Positions 30,237 to 38,985 of a stretch of 39,092 nt of DNA are shown here, in pieces. The notes beneath the pieces were generated by a model. That model was given only the letters and a program-made list of their open reading frames with translations. It searched no databases and had not been told where the DNA came from. The stretch is taken from NCBI GenBank assembly GCA_014381755.1, contig JACNLB010000101.1:1-39092 (forward strand). The letters are read 5' to 3'. The translations under genes and the position numbers were made by a program. The stretch is from Fidelibacterota bacterium. Lineage in GTDB: Bacteria > Fidelibacterota > Marinisomatia > Marinisomatales > TCS55. Each line of letters opens with the position of its first letter. Position 1 is the first letter of the stretch.

Positions 30237-31430
30237 TTAAAATCCTTTTTCTGCAATGGAGCCATCATGTAATCCAGCGTTATAATTTTGCTCTGGAACT
30301 TGCCAATTTCCATAACGCAGAGAAAGATATTCTTCTGCATGATTAGGTATATTAATTGTGCGCCCCTCCCACTCGATTGTACTCAGTGAATCATAAAATT
30401 TTCTATCCACGTGCTTTAATGCATTGCTGTCCACCCAGCGATATTTATCATTTACGGGGTATACACAAAATAAATCGATGTGAAAATTAATCTGTCGTAT
30501 CTTTTCCCAGGGTGTTTTTATTTTTATCACACGCATATCTCCCGGAATCCAAAGAGAATTAATTCTCCTCCTTTTAATCAAGTATTTGGGTAAAAATTCC
30601 AAACGCAGTTTCATGATTTCATCGGCAGATTCTGCAGGTATCCCTAAATCTGCATCGTAGTCCCAAGAAATTAAATCCCCATCACGCATAATTCCCAAAA
30701 GCGTGCCGGCTTCCAACCAATATTTGAACCCTTTTTCATTCAAAATATCAATCGTTTTCAGCAGCATATTTTTCATGCGCTGATGGTAATTTCCTTTTTG
30801 TAATTGGATTTTGTCCAAAGGTGAAGCATTAAGCACTTTTTTAAAAGGAATTTGTTTTAAAGTAGAATTATTTACAATGGTGCTGTCATCTATACTGGCT
30901 ATCCAATTTAAATCTGGATTTTTCCAATTCTCTCCAAATCGTATTCTTAAATAATCTTCAGTATTTTGAGGAACTGGAAAAGTGTTTCCACCCATATTAA
31001 TTTTATTCAATTTTTCGTAATACTTATTATCTATTTCTTTACAGCTGCGTTTATCAACCCAACGGTGTTTTTTATCCACTTTATACTTGGGAGTAATAAA
31101 AACTTTAAACGCTTTTTGTTTATGTTTCCAGCGGCTCAATACAGCAAGACGACAATATTCATTTTTTATCCAATTTCGTCCTGATCGATCAGGAATTAAT
31201 TGAAAACGATAAGCCAAACCTAATTCTTTCTCTAGAGTCAATAATTTTGAAAAATATTTACCCGGAATACTTAACCGTACATTTCTGTCTTGAGGAACTG
31301 TACAGTCACATTTTTTTCCCATTACCGCCAATAATGTTTTGGTGTCCAACCAAAAAGGAATACTATTATTTTTTAATAATTTTACTGTAGACGAAAAGAG
31401 GTTTGTATTTAACTGGCGTGTAATATCCAT
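30237..31430 (-). CDS. LicD-like protein with two tandem homologous domains
   Basis: C-terminal half [31 protein letters not shown]...[17 protein letters not shown]...[15 protein letters not shown]-terminal half repeats it as [33 protein letters not shown]...[17 protein letters not shown]...[15 protein letters not shown]. Confidence 0.82.
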   Translation of the reverse strand: MDITRQLNTNLFSSTVKLLKNNSIPFWLDTKTLLAVMGKKCDCTVPQDRNVRLSIPGKYFSKLLTLEKELGLAYRFQLIPDRSGRNWIKNEYCRLAVLSRWKHKQKAFKVFITPKYKVDKKHRWVDKRSCKEIDNKYYEKLNKINMGGNTFPVPQNTEDYLRIRFGENWKNPDLNWIASIDDSTIVNNSTLKQIPFKKVLNASPLDKIQLQKGNYHQRMKNMLLKTIDILNEKGFKYWLEAGTLLGIMRDGDLISWDYDADLGIPAESADEIMKLRLEFLPKYLIKRRRINSLWIPGDMRVIKIKTPWEKIRQINFHIDLFCVYPVNDKYRWVDSNALKHVDRKFYDSLSTIEWEGRTINIPNHAEEYLSLRYGNWQVPEQNYNAGLHDGSIAEKGF

Positions 31431-31456
31431 TTATAAACTATGATTGAATTTCAAAT

Positions 31457-33286
31457 TTACTTGAACTGAAAATTGTATAGATTACTGTAATGTCCCGCTT
31501 TTTCCATGAGTTCATTGTGAGTCCCCATTTCTTTAATCTCACCTTTATCCAAAACTATAATTTTATCGGCATTTGTCACAGTTGACAATCGATGGGCAAT
31601 CACTAATACCGTACGGTCAGCCATGAGTGTTTCAAGCGCTTCCTGGACCAAGCGTTCTGATTCAGTATCTAAAGCGGACGTTGCTTCATCAAGAATAAGA
31701 ATCGGCGGGTTTTTCATAATGGCACGTGCAATTGCCAATCGTTGACGCTGCCCGCCGGAAAGTTTAACACCCTTCTCGCCAATCACCGTATTTAGTCCTT
31801 CCGAAAGGTCATTGATAAATTCCAATGCATTGGCAGCTTTAGATGCAGCTAGAACCTGTTCTTCATTTATGATTTGCTGGCCGTAAGCAATGTTTGCCCG
31901 GATTGAATCATTAAATAAAATCGTCTCCTGAGTTACGATTCCCATCATACTCCGTAGGGAGTTTAAAGTAATATTTTGAATGTTTTGCCCATCAATTGTA
32001 ATGGAGCCTTGGTTTATATCATAAAAACGGGGAATTAAGTCCGCCAATGTTGATTTTCCCGCACCGCTGGATCCGACCAGAGCAACCACTGATCCTTTTT
32101 CAATTTCGAAGGAAATATCATGCAAAACTGTATCATCAGTTTCATAATTAAAACTCACATTATTAAATCTGATCTTCTCTTCAAACGTATCAATTGTTGC
32201 TGCATCCTGTTTATTTACAATGGTTGGAGTTGTGTCTAATATTGCAAAAATGCGCTCTGCGGACGCAGCGCCTGCCTGCAGCGAAACATTTACTTTACTC
32301 AATTTTCTTAATGGGTCCATCATGGCAAATAGTAGAAGAATAAACCGCAAGAAATCTTCGGGGGTTAAACCCTTGCCGCTCAAGACTTCTATTCCACCAA
32401 CCCAGAGTAATAAGACCCCTATCATTACACCAAGCGTTTCTGTAATGGGCGATGCCAATAAACGGAGTTTTGCCCTGCGGAGAATTAATTGAAAATATTG
32501 ACGCGTTTCTTTGAAGAATCGTTGAACTTCATACTCTTCCATTGCAAACGCTTTGACCACTCGAATAGAAGACAATGTTTCTGTAATAATATTGGTAATA
32601 CCGGCAATCATTTCAGCCGTGCGCTTAGATTTGCGACGAATACTTCTTCCGATTGTGAAAATAGTAAATCCAGCAATAGGGAGTATGATTAAAGATAGTA
32701 ATGCCAGTTTCCAGCTGATAATAAATAAAAGCGATATAAAAGCCAGTAAATTAATTGGTTCAACGAGGAGTTGATGGAAACTGGTACCTAATGCACGACG
32801 CAAATTGGCTACATCATTGATTACAATTGACGTTAATTCACCTGATTTATTCTGATTGAAATACGATAGCGATAATGAATTAAAATGTTCGTAAAGACGA
32901 TTGCGCATTTCTGTGATTAAATGGTATTGAACCATCGTCACTGAAATATTTTTCAAGTAAAGAAATACATTTTTTGTCAGGAATACAACCATAATGGTCA
33001 GGCACAATACTTTCAATGTGTCCTGAGGAGTTTCTCGAAGAATTAATCCATTTGTCCAAAATTTTAATTTTTCATTCAGGGTAAGTGTTCCATGCTCTGC
33101 CATCTGTGAGTGGTCAGTCAATAACTGGTTGAAGTCCATCAAAATGTTATTGATCAAGGACGCTGTCAGCCAAATCGAGGCACTATTTAATACGACGTAT
33201 ACCAGGGCAGCCAGCGTAGACAGCAGTAAATACGGCCAATGCTGAATAACAAGTTTGATCATACGCTTATAGAGGGATTCTTGCAT
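31457..33286 (-). CDS. ABC transporter, fused permease/ATPase (MsbA-like exporter)
   Basis: 6-TM region; GSSGAGKSTLADLIPRFYD, VKLSGGQRQRLAIARAIMKNPPILILDEATSALD. Confidence 0.95.
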   Translation of the reverse strand: MQESLYKRMIKLVIQHWPYLLLSTLAALVYVVLNSASIWLTASLINNILMDFNQLLTDHSQMAEHGTLTLNEKLKFWTNGLILRETPQDTLKVLCLTIMVVFLTKNVFLYLKNISVTMVQYHLITEMRNRLYEHFNSLSLSYFNQNKSGELTSIVINDVANLRRALGTSFHQLLVEPINLLAFISLLFIISWKLALLSLIILPIAGFTIFTIGRSIRRKSKRTAEMIAGITNIITETLSSIRVVKAFAMEEYEVQRFFKETRQYFQLILRRAKLRLLASPITETLGVMIGVLLLWVGGIEVLSGKGLTPEDFLRFILLLFAMMDPLRKLSKVNVSLQAGAASAERIFAILDTTPTIVNKQDAATIDTFEEKIRFNNVSFNYETDDTVLHDISFEIEKGSVVALVGSSGAGKSTLADLIPRFYDINQGSITIDGQNIQNITLNSLRSMMGIVTQETILFNDSIRANIAYGQQIINEEQVLAASKAANALEFINDLSEGLNTVIGEKGVKLSGGQRQRLAIARAIMKNPPILILDEATSALDTESERLVQEALETLMADRTVLVIAHRLSTVTNADKIIVLDKGEIKEMGTHNELMEKAGHYSNLYNFQFK

Positions 33287-33350
33287 AAATTTGTTTGTCT
33301 AACGGTTTAAGTATTGAGAATTTACACTTCTTTACAAAAACAGGATAATT

Positions 33351-33779
33351 TTATACGATTCCTTTATTATAGATCATTTTCTTATGGGGAATGTCAGCTT
33401 CATAAAAAATATCTCCAATTTCCTCAAAATTATATTTTTGATAGAACGGAATTACATATTCCTGAGCATTTAAATATAGCATATTTTCTTCCCTTAATTC
33501 GTCCACTGTAAATTCTACAAGTGCCCTGCCTACGCCATGGTTTCTATAAGGTTCCAAGACTGCAAACCGTTCTAATTTTACACCTTCATCTGTATAGCGC
33601 CATCTGGCTGTTCCCACAGCTTTGTCATCTTCCAAAGCAAGAATATGAGTTGAGGTATTTTCGTATTCATCAATCTCTTCTTCCAGAGGGACATTCTGTT
33701 CTACGATGAAAACCTCCTTACGTATAGTTACGGCAGTGGTGTATTCATCTTCCGTTTCGATATATTTAACTGTTAACAT
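33351..33779 (-). CDS. GNAT family N-acetyltransferase
   Basis: IRKEVFIVEQNVPLEEEID...GTARWRYTDEGVKLERFAVLEPYRNHGVGRALVEF. Confidence 0.93.
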   Translation of the reverse strand: MLTVKYIETEDEYTTAVTIRKEVFIVEQNVPLEEEIDEYENTSTHILALEDDKAVGTARWRYTDEGVKLERFAVLEPYRNHGVGRALVEFTVDELREENMLYLNAQEYVIPFYQKYNFEEIGDIFYEADIPHKKMIYNKGIV

Positions 33780-33818
33780 AATTATTTTAAATGAGTCAAA
33801 TTTCGTAATATTACCCTA

Positions 33819-34199
33819 ATGAGACATAAGAAAAAACAAATAATTGTTGTTGGTGACAGAGTGTTGATCCAACCGGACAAAGGGGAAAGCAAATCTGCTG
33901 CCGGGCTTTACCTCCCTCCAAGCGTGTTGGAAAAGCAGGAAATCCGCGGTGGAATTATTGTAGAAGTGGGACCAGGAATCCCCGTTGGAAATCCTGACGA
34001 GGTTGGTGACGAGCCTTGGAAAACGGAAACACATGGTGGTATCAAATATATTCCCACTCAAGCAGAGTTGGGTGATTATGCATTATTCCTGAATAAAGCT
34101 GCTATTGAAATCAAAGTAGAAAAGGATAATTATCTGATCGTTCCCCAATCTGCCATTCTCGTCTTAATTCGTGACGACTTAAACAGTCTTACAGAGTAA
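33819..34199 (+). CDS. GroES-family protein (orphan co-chaperonin paralogue)
   Basis: VVGDRVLIQPDKGESKSAAGLYLPPSVLEKQEIRGGIIVEVGPG...GDYALFLNKAAIEIKVEKDNYLIVPQSAILVLI. Confidence 0.85.
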   Translation: MRHKKKQIIVVGDRVLIQPDKGESKSAAGLYLPPSVLEKQEIRGGIIVEVGPGIPVGNPDEVGDEPWKTETHGGIKYIPTQAELGDYALFLNKAAIEIKVEKDNYLIVPQSAILVLIRDDLNSLTE

Positions 34200-35385
34200 A
34201 CGTAAGCATAAGCCAGCTGTAATCCAGTTGGCCGCCGCCTTCTTCCCAATAACGGGCAAAGCCCTGCTGCAACACTCCGCCAAACCCAAGTTTCTTGGAA
34301 AAAACAATATCCAGCTCTGAACCCAATGGATCAGATTTTACTCCATCCTTAAAATCATGGTAATGAACATTGAGTTTTAAATCTCCCGGAAGTGAAAATA
34401 TAGCTTTCACATTCCATTCATCTAATCCGACACTATAATTATCAGAAAATCGAGTGTGCCTGTCAAAATAGCCGTGGTATTTATGTCCGGCGCCCCAAGG
34501 GTTGACAAAACTATCTATTCGATCATTATTAAAATCTTCGCCCGAAAAATTTTCTTTACCAAATGACAATCGAGTAAGTATGGGAATAAACGATAAATCT
34601 AAATGAAGATTAATAATGCTCATTGCGGCACTAATATTATTTTCACCATCGTCATGTTCGCGAACACCACTTTGATAAGCATATTCTCCCTCAAAACGTA
34701 TAAACAATATTCCCACATCCCATCGACTGCCAATAGTCCTGCGCATTAATTGAATTTCATTTATATCATAAATGTAATTATACCAATAGAAGTCTAAATG
34801 TTTAAATATAAGTGGGAATGAATTATTTATAATTGGAGAAGAAAAATAAACACCCTGTATTACTTCACTTATATAATCTACCCAGACATCATTAGGAAAA
34901 GTAGAAGAATCGATATTTTTCAGGTAAAATGTATTTAGCGAACCATATTTATTTTGGTTAAAAGAGTGAATACCTTCAAAAGCTCTGCCATAATTATTCC
35001 AATTGTTTTTACTGAATAATCGTTCGTTGCCCAAGGGCATTTCAAATCGGCCAAATCGAATAGTCCAGTTTCGTTTAAGTAAATGGCTTACCTGAAAATA
35101 TATTTGATGAAATTCTACATCATTATAGCTGGGTAGAGTTAAACCAGGTCTATTATAGACGTCTCCCAAGATCCTGGAATCCTGAAGTTGTGCGAAGGCA
35201 GTTACGGGTCCGTTAAAAAATTTTAGACTGATTCTGCTTCGTGTAAAATTTGTTGTAATTGGTTTGCTTGTAAAAAGAGAATCGCTCTTAACCGTTTCCA
35301 AGCGATAGCGAAATTCCGCCTGCCACTCAAATTCAGAAGCCATAGCAAAACTCATCAGCAAAATAAGTGAAAATAATTTATTTAT
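34189..35385 (-). CDS. Outer-membrane porin-like beta-barrel protein (apparent ATA start)
   Basis: Signal-peptide-like (I)NKLFSLILLMSFAMASEFEWQAEFRYRLE; amphipathic strand pattern; C-terminal aromatic strand LDYSWLMLTFTL; AAGGAG lies 6 nt upstream of ATA at 35385. Confidence 0.75.
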   Translation of the reverse strand: MNKLFSLILLMSFAMASEFEWQAEFRYRLETVKSDSLFTSKPITTNFTRSRISLKFFNGPVTAFAQLQDSRILGDVYNRPGLTLPSYNDVEFHQIYFQVSHLLKRNWTIRFGRFEMPLGNERLFSKNNWNNYGRAFEGIHSFNQNKYGSLNTFYLKNIDSSTFPNDVWVDYISEVIQGVYFSSPIINNSFPLIFKHLDFYWYNYIYDINEIQLMRRTIGSRWDVGILFIRFEGEYAYQSGVREHDDGENNISAAMSIINLHLDLSFIPILTRLSFGKENFSGEDFNNDRIDSFVNPWGAGHKYHGYFDRHTRFSDNYSVGLDEWNVKAIFSLPGDLKLNVHYHDFKDGVKSDPLGSELDIVFSKKLGFGGVLQQGFARYWEEGGGQLDYSWLMLTFTL

Positions 35386-35406
35386 GATTTTCTCCTTTTC
35401 ATTAAA

Positions 35407-35472
35407 ACCTTGACAAGGAGGGTAAAAATTTCTTTCAGATTTCTCATATTTTAATTCCCGCCTTGTCAAGGT
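35407..35472. repeat. Inverted repeat ACCTTGACAAGG(A/C)GGG with 34-nt spacer
   Basis: Arms 35407-35422 and 35457-35472; 15 of 16 complementary positions; each arm also contains near-palindrome CCTTGNCAAGG. Confidence 0.75.
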
Positions 35473-35483
35473 CTACACTAAAC

Positions 35484-36152
35484 TTATTCATTGCTCGGTC
35501 CATCCCAAATGATGGGATAGATAGACTCACCAAATACACCTACTGATTTGCCATAAAATATCTCCAAATCTTCCAAGTCAAAAGGCGTTTTAGCTGCTTC
35601 ACCTTTATTGATATTACCAAAATAATTGGCACCGTATTGTTCGATGGATTTTGCATGCCTAACAACACGAACCGGATGAATTCCTGCTTTCAATGCAGCA
35701 ATAATGTCCGTATCTGAATCTCCATAATACAAGTCCAGCCCAAGTTCATTTATTTTACGATGCTTGGAAGTAAACTTTATTCCATTTACCGTATCCTTGG
35801 GCATGAAAAATAAATCCACATTTTTCTCCACTTTATATTTCAAAACTTCAGATAAATAAGTGGCAAGAATTTCTCCGTTTTTCCCAGGTCGGGCGGTGAT
35901 GAAATATACATCATGACCATTTGTTCTGAAAAATTGAACCAGTTCAATTGTGGGAGTAATTGGAATCGAAAAATCTTTATCGTGAGAATTGATCCAACCA
36001 AAATCAATGGGTAACCCATGCTCTTCAATATGGTACTGAAACATGGGTTCTGAAAAAAGAACTGTATCATCAATATCAAATCCCACTTTAAGGATTCCCG
36101 ATTGGGAAAAAACAATAGATGCAGATAATAGAATAGCAATAAATAAACGCAT
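35484..36152 (-). CDS. aphA: Class B acid phosphatase (AphA-like, HAD superfamily)
   Basis: VGFDIDDTVLFSEP, FITARPG, LYYGDSDTDIIAA, GESIYPIIWD; signal peptide MRLFIAILLSASIVFSQ from 36152. Confidence 0.88.
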   Translation of the reverse strand: MRLFIAILLSASIVFSQSGILKVGFDIDDTVLFSEPMFQYHIEEHGLPIDFGWINSHDKDFSIPITPTIELVQFFRTNGHDVYFITARPGKNGEILATYLSEVLKYKVEKNVDLFFMPKDTVNGIKFTSKHRKINELGLDLYYGDSDTDIIAALKAGIHPVRVVRHAKSIEQYGANYFGNINKGEAAKTPFDLEDLEIFYGKSVGVFGESIYPIIWDGPSNE

Positions 36153-36156
36153 AATA

Positions 36157-36930
36157 TCAATACTTAAAATGCTTAATTGGTTCGCCTTCTTTTCCAATAT
36201 GGCTCATGGCATCAATACCAATTTCCAAATGCAAATCAACATATTTCTGTGTGACTTTTGAATCAGATTCGGATGTTTTTATTCCTTCTGGTGTCATGGG
36301 TGTATCTGAAACCAAAAGCAATGCTCCCCGTTCAATTCCGTTGGCAAAACCAACGACAAATATGGTCGCTGTCTCCATATCGATTCCAATAACGCGGACA
36401 TTGCGCAAATAATCTTTGAATCCTTCATCATATTCCCACACACGGCGGTTGGTGGTGTAAATAACACCTGTTCGATATTCTAAATCATTTTCACATAATT
36501 TATCTGAAACATATTTATGAATTTTGAATGAGGGCAAAGCAGGAACTTCTTTAGGAAAATAATCATCACCTGTTCCTTCACCGCGAATGGCAGCACTGGG
36601 AAGAATAAAATGACCAATTTCTGTAGAATGCTTTAATCCGCCGCACTTCCCAAGGAATAAAACACCTTTTGGAGTAACGGCTGAAAGTAAGTCCATGATG
36701 GTTGCCGCATTGGCACTTCCAATACCAAAATTAATTATACTTAATCCATCCTTGTTTGTGGCTGATGTCATGGGACCGCCCCGACCATTTACTTCTACAT
36801 TAAATCTTTCGGCGAACTTATCTACGTAATTCTGAAAATTTGTCATCAATATCCAGTCGCCGAATCCAACGGATGATGTACCGGTATAACGCTTAATCCA
36901 ATTTTTAACTATATCAGCTTTTGTTTTCAA
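36157..36930 (-). CDS. amn: AMP nucleosidase (short form)
   Basis: INFGIGSANAATIMDLLSAVTPKGVLFLGKCGGL, AIRGEGTGDDYFPKEVPALPSF, TTNRRVWEYD, VIGIDMETATIFVVG. Confidence 0.93.
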   Translation of the reverse strand: MKTKADIVKNWIKRYTGTSSVGFGDWILMTNFQNYVDKFAERFNVEVNGRGGPMTSATNKDGLSIINFGIGSANAATIMDLLSAVTPKGVLFLGKCGGLKHSTEIGHFILPSAAIRGEGTGDDYFPKEVPALPSFKIHKYVSDKLCENDLEYRTGVIYTTNRRVWEYDEGFKDYLRNVRVIGIDMETATIFVVGFANGIERGALLLVSDTPMTPEGIKTSESDSKVTQKYVDLHLEIGIDAMSHIGKEGEPIKHFKY

Positions 36931-37691
36931 TCTTCAACCTCTAATGATATGGGGCAATGATCAGAACCCATGACTTCATCATGAATATCTGCATCCAGAA
37001 CTTGATCAGCAAATCCTTCATTCACAAAGAAATAATCGATGCGCCAACCTACATTTCTGGATCGTGCTCCAAAACGATATGTCCACCAGGAATATCGATC
37101 TCCTTCGGGATGAAAAAGGCGAAATGTATCCACCCAGCCATTTTCCACATACGTATCTAATCGTTCCCTTTCTATGGGCATGAATCCGCTATTTTTAACA
37201 TTATCTTTTGGCCTTGCCAGATCAATAGGATGATGAGCTGTATTCCAATCGCCGGTTACGATGACGTTATTTCCTGATTCTACTTGCTCATTGATTATTG
37301 GTAATAGTTCATCATAAAAATCTAATTTATATTGTAGACGTGTCTGATCGCGTTGGCCGTTAGGGAAATAAATATTATAGAGTAAAAAGTTTGGATGCTC
37401 TGTAATTAATACTCTACCCTCGCGATCAAAAATATCTATTCCCAACCCCTCTTGTACATACAGTGCCTCTTCCTTACAAAATGTTGCTACACCGCTATAT
37501 CCTCTTTTCTCCCCGGAATGCCAATACGTATGATAGCCATGTCCTTCTAACAATTCTTTTGGCAATTGCTCCACATGAGCTTTTGTCTCCTGCAGACACA
37601 AGATATCGGGATCGGCGTCTTCCAACCATTTAAGGAAACCTTTTTTATTCACAGCTCTGACACCGTTAACGTTCCATGAAATCAATTTCAT
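36927..37691 (-). CDS. xthA: Exodeoxyribonuclease III
   Basis: ISWNVNGVRAVNKKGF, ILCLQETKA, YNIYFPNGQRD, VTGDWNTAH, WRIDYFFVN, GSDHCPISLEV. Confidence 0.97.
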   Translation of the reverse strand: MKLISWNVNGVRAVNKKGFLKWLEDADPDILCLQETKAHVEQLPKELLEGHGYHTYWHSGEKRGYSGVATFCKEEALYVQEGLGIDIFDREGRVLITEHPNFLLYNIYFPNGQRDQTRLQYKLDFYDELLPIINEQVESGNNVIVTGDWNTAHHPIDLARPKDNVKNSGFMPIERERLDTYVENGWVDTFRLFHPEGDRYSWWTYRFGARSRNVGWRIDYFFVNEGFADQVLDADIHDEVMGSDHCPISLEVED

Positions 37692-37782
37692 AAGTGCATA
37701 AGATTATAACAATGCTCGGACAATATGCAAAATGATTCCTAATTTCATTTGGTACTTGGTTTGGCAATCACACCATTTGATT

Positions 37783-38031
37783 ATGGATTCTGAAAAAGTA
37801 AAAGATTTAATATTAAATGAAATTCCTGATGCCCATGTGGAAGTCATCGACACCACCGGGACGAATGATCATTTTAGCGCTATTGTGATCAGTGATTCAT
37901 TTAATGGCAAATCTATGGTGCAGCAGCATCAGGTTGTTTACAAAGCTTTGGGTCGATTTATGACCAATGAAATTCATGCGATGCAGTTGAAAACTTTAAC
38001 CAAGGAACAGTGGAAAGGCGAGGAACGATAA
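37783..38031 (+). CDS. bolA: BolA family protein
   Basis: VKDLILNEIPDAHVEVIDTTGTNDHFSAIVISDSFNGKSMVQQHQVVYKAL...EIHAMQLKTLT; ATG at 37783 preferred. Confidence 0.92.
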   Translation: MDSEKVKDLILNEIPDAHVEVIDTTGTNDHFSAIVISDSFNGKSMVQQHQVVYKALGRFMTNEIHAMQLKTLTKEQWKGEER

Positions 38032-38078
38032 ACGAGAGGCGAGAGAGGAAATGAAAGGAAAAAATTAGGAGAAAAATC

Positions 38079-38444
38079 ATGAAAGACCCTTTAGAAAATT
38101 ATCCTGTTTATGTTAAGTCAATGGAATTCTACGACAAAATGTGGGACGACACTGAAATTTTGCGAAAGGATCCACGTGGAATAGAAATTATGAGACAACT
38201 CGTTCGATCTGCTGGTTCTGTTTGTGCAAATTTTGAAGAAGGATATGGCAGGGGTACTACAAAACAATTTTTATATTTTTTAAGAGTAAGCAGAGGTTCT
38301 GCCAGAGAAACAAAAGGTTGGTACCATCGATCAAAAAGATTATTACAAGCAAATTTATTAAAAGATAGAATTAATGAAATGGATGAAATTATTGCACTAT
38401 TAGCATCTATGATTAATACTATGGAAATAAAACAAAAAAAGTAA
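38079..38444 (+). CDS. Four-helix-bundle protein (S23/23S rRNA intervening-sequence protein family)
   Basis: LRKDPRGIEIMRQLVRSAGSVCANFEEGYGRGTTKQFLYFLRVSRGSARETKGWYHRSKRLLQANLL. Confidence 0.88.
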   Translation: MKDPLENYPVYVKSMEFYDKMWDDTEILRKDPRGIEIMRQLVRSAGSVCANFEEGYGRGTTKQFLYFLRVSRGSARETKGWYHRSKRLLQANLLKDRINEMDEIIALLASMINTMEIKQKK

Positions 38445-38474
38445 CTTTCGACTGTCGTCTTTCGACTTTCGACT
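38445..38474. repeat. Short direct repeats CTTTCGACT
   Basis: ctttcgact at 38445-38453, then ctttcgactttcgact at 38459-38474, directly after the four-helix-bundle stop codon. Confidence 0.65.
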
Positions 38475-38493
38475 ATCTCGAAGAGGAATAACT

Positions 38494-38802
38494 ATGGAAT
38501 TAAAAGAACAAATCATTAACGATATTAAAACAAATTCAATCATGCTCTATATGAAGGGTACACCTGAGATGCCGCAATGCGGTTTTTCGAATGCCGTTGT
38601 GCAGGTGTTAAATCATTATGGAGTGGAATACAATTCAACGAATGTGCTGAGCGATCCGGAGATAAGAGTAAAACTGTCTGAATATTCCAACTGGCCGACA
38701 ATTCCACAGTTGTTTGTGAATGGGGAACTTATCGGCGGTGCTGACATAACCATGGAATTACATGAAAAAGGGGAATTGCTAGATATCCTTGATGATGCAT
38801 GA
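38494..38802 (+). CDS. grxD: Monothiol glutaredoxin, Grx4 family
   Basis: MLYMKGTPEMPQCGFSNAVVQVLNHYGVEYNSTNVL...YSNWPTIPQLFVNGELIGGADITMELHEKGEL. Confidence 0.97.
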   Translation: MELKEQIINDIKTNSIMLYMKGTPEMPQCGFSNAVVQVLNHYGVEYNSTNVLSDPEIRVKLSEYSNWPTIPQLFVNGELIGGADITMELHEKGELLDILDDA

Positions 38803-38877
38803 GAAAATTCTGAATAATATTTTTGTTCTGACATATAATAAAATATAAATTTGCGCCCCTAATTATATATAATTAAT

Positions 38878-38949
38878 GGCCCGTTCGTCTAGTGGTTAGG
38901 ACTCCAGGTTTTCATCCTGGCAACAGGAGTTCGATTCTCCTACGGGCTA
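38878..38949 (+). tRNA. tRNA-Glu (anticodon TTC)
   Basis: GGCCCGTTCGTCTAGTGGTTAGGACTCCAGGTTTTCATCCTGGCAACAGGAGTTCGATTCTCCTACGGGCTA; anticodon stem CCAGG/CCTGG with loop TTTTCAT; no encoded CCA. Confidence 0.95.
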
Positions 38950-38956
38950 CAAACTT

Positions 38957-38985
38957 AAACCCTTCTCAAATTGAGGAGGGTTTTT
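38957..38985 (+). terminator. Rho-independent terminator after tRNA-Glu
   Basis: AAACCCTTCTCAAATTGAGGAGGGTTTTT: GC-containing stem followed by a T-run. Confidence 0.85.
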
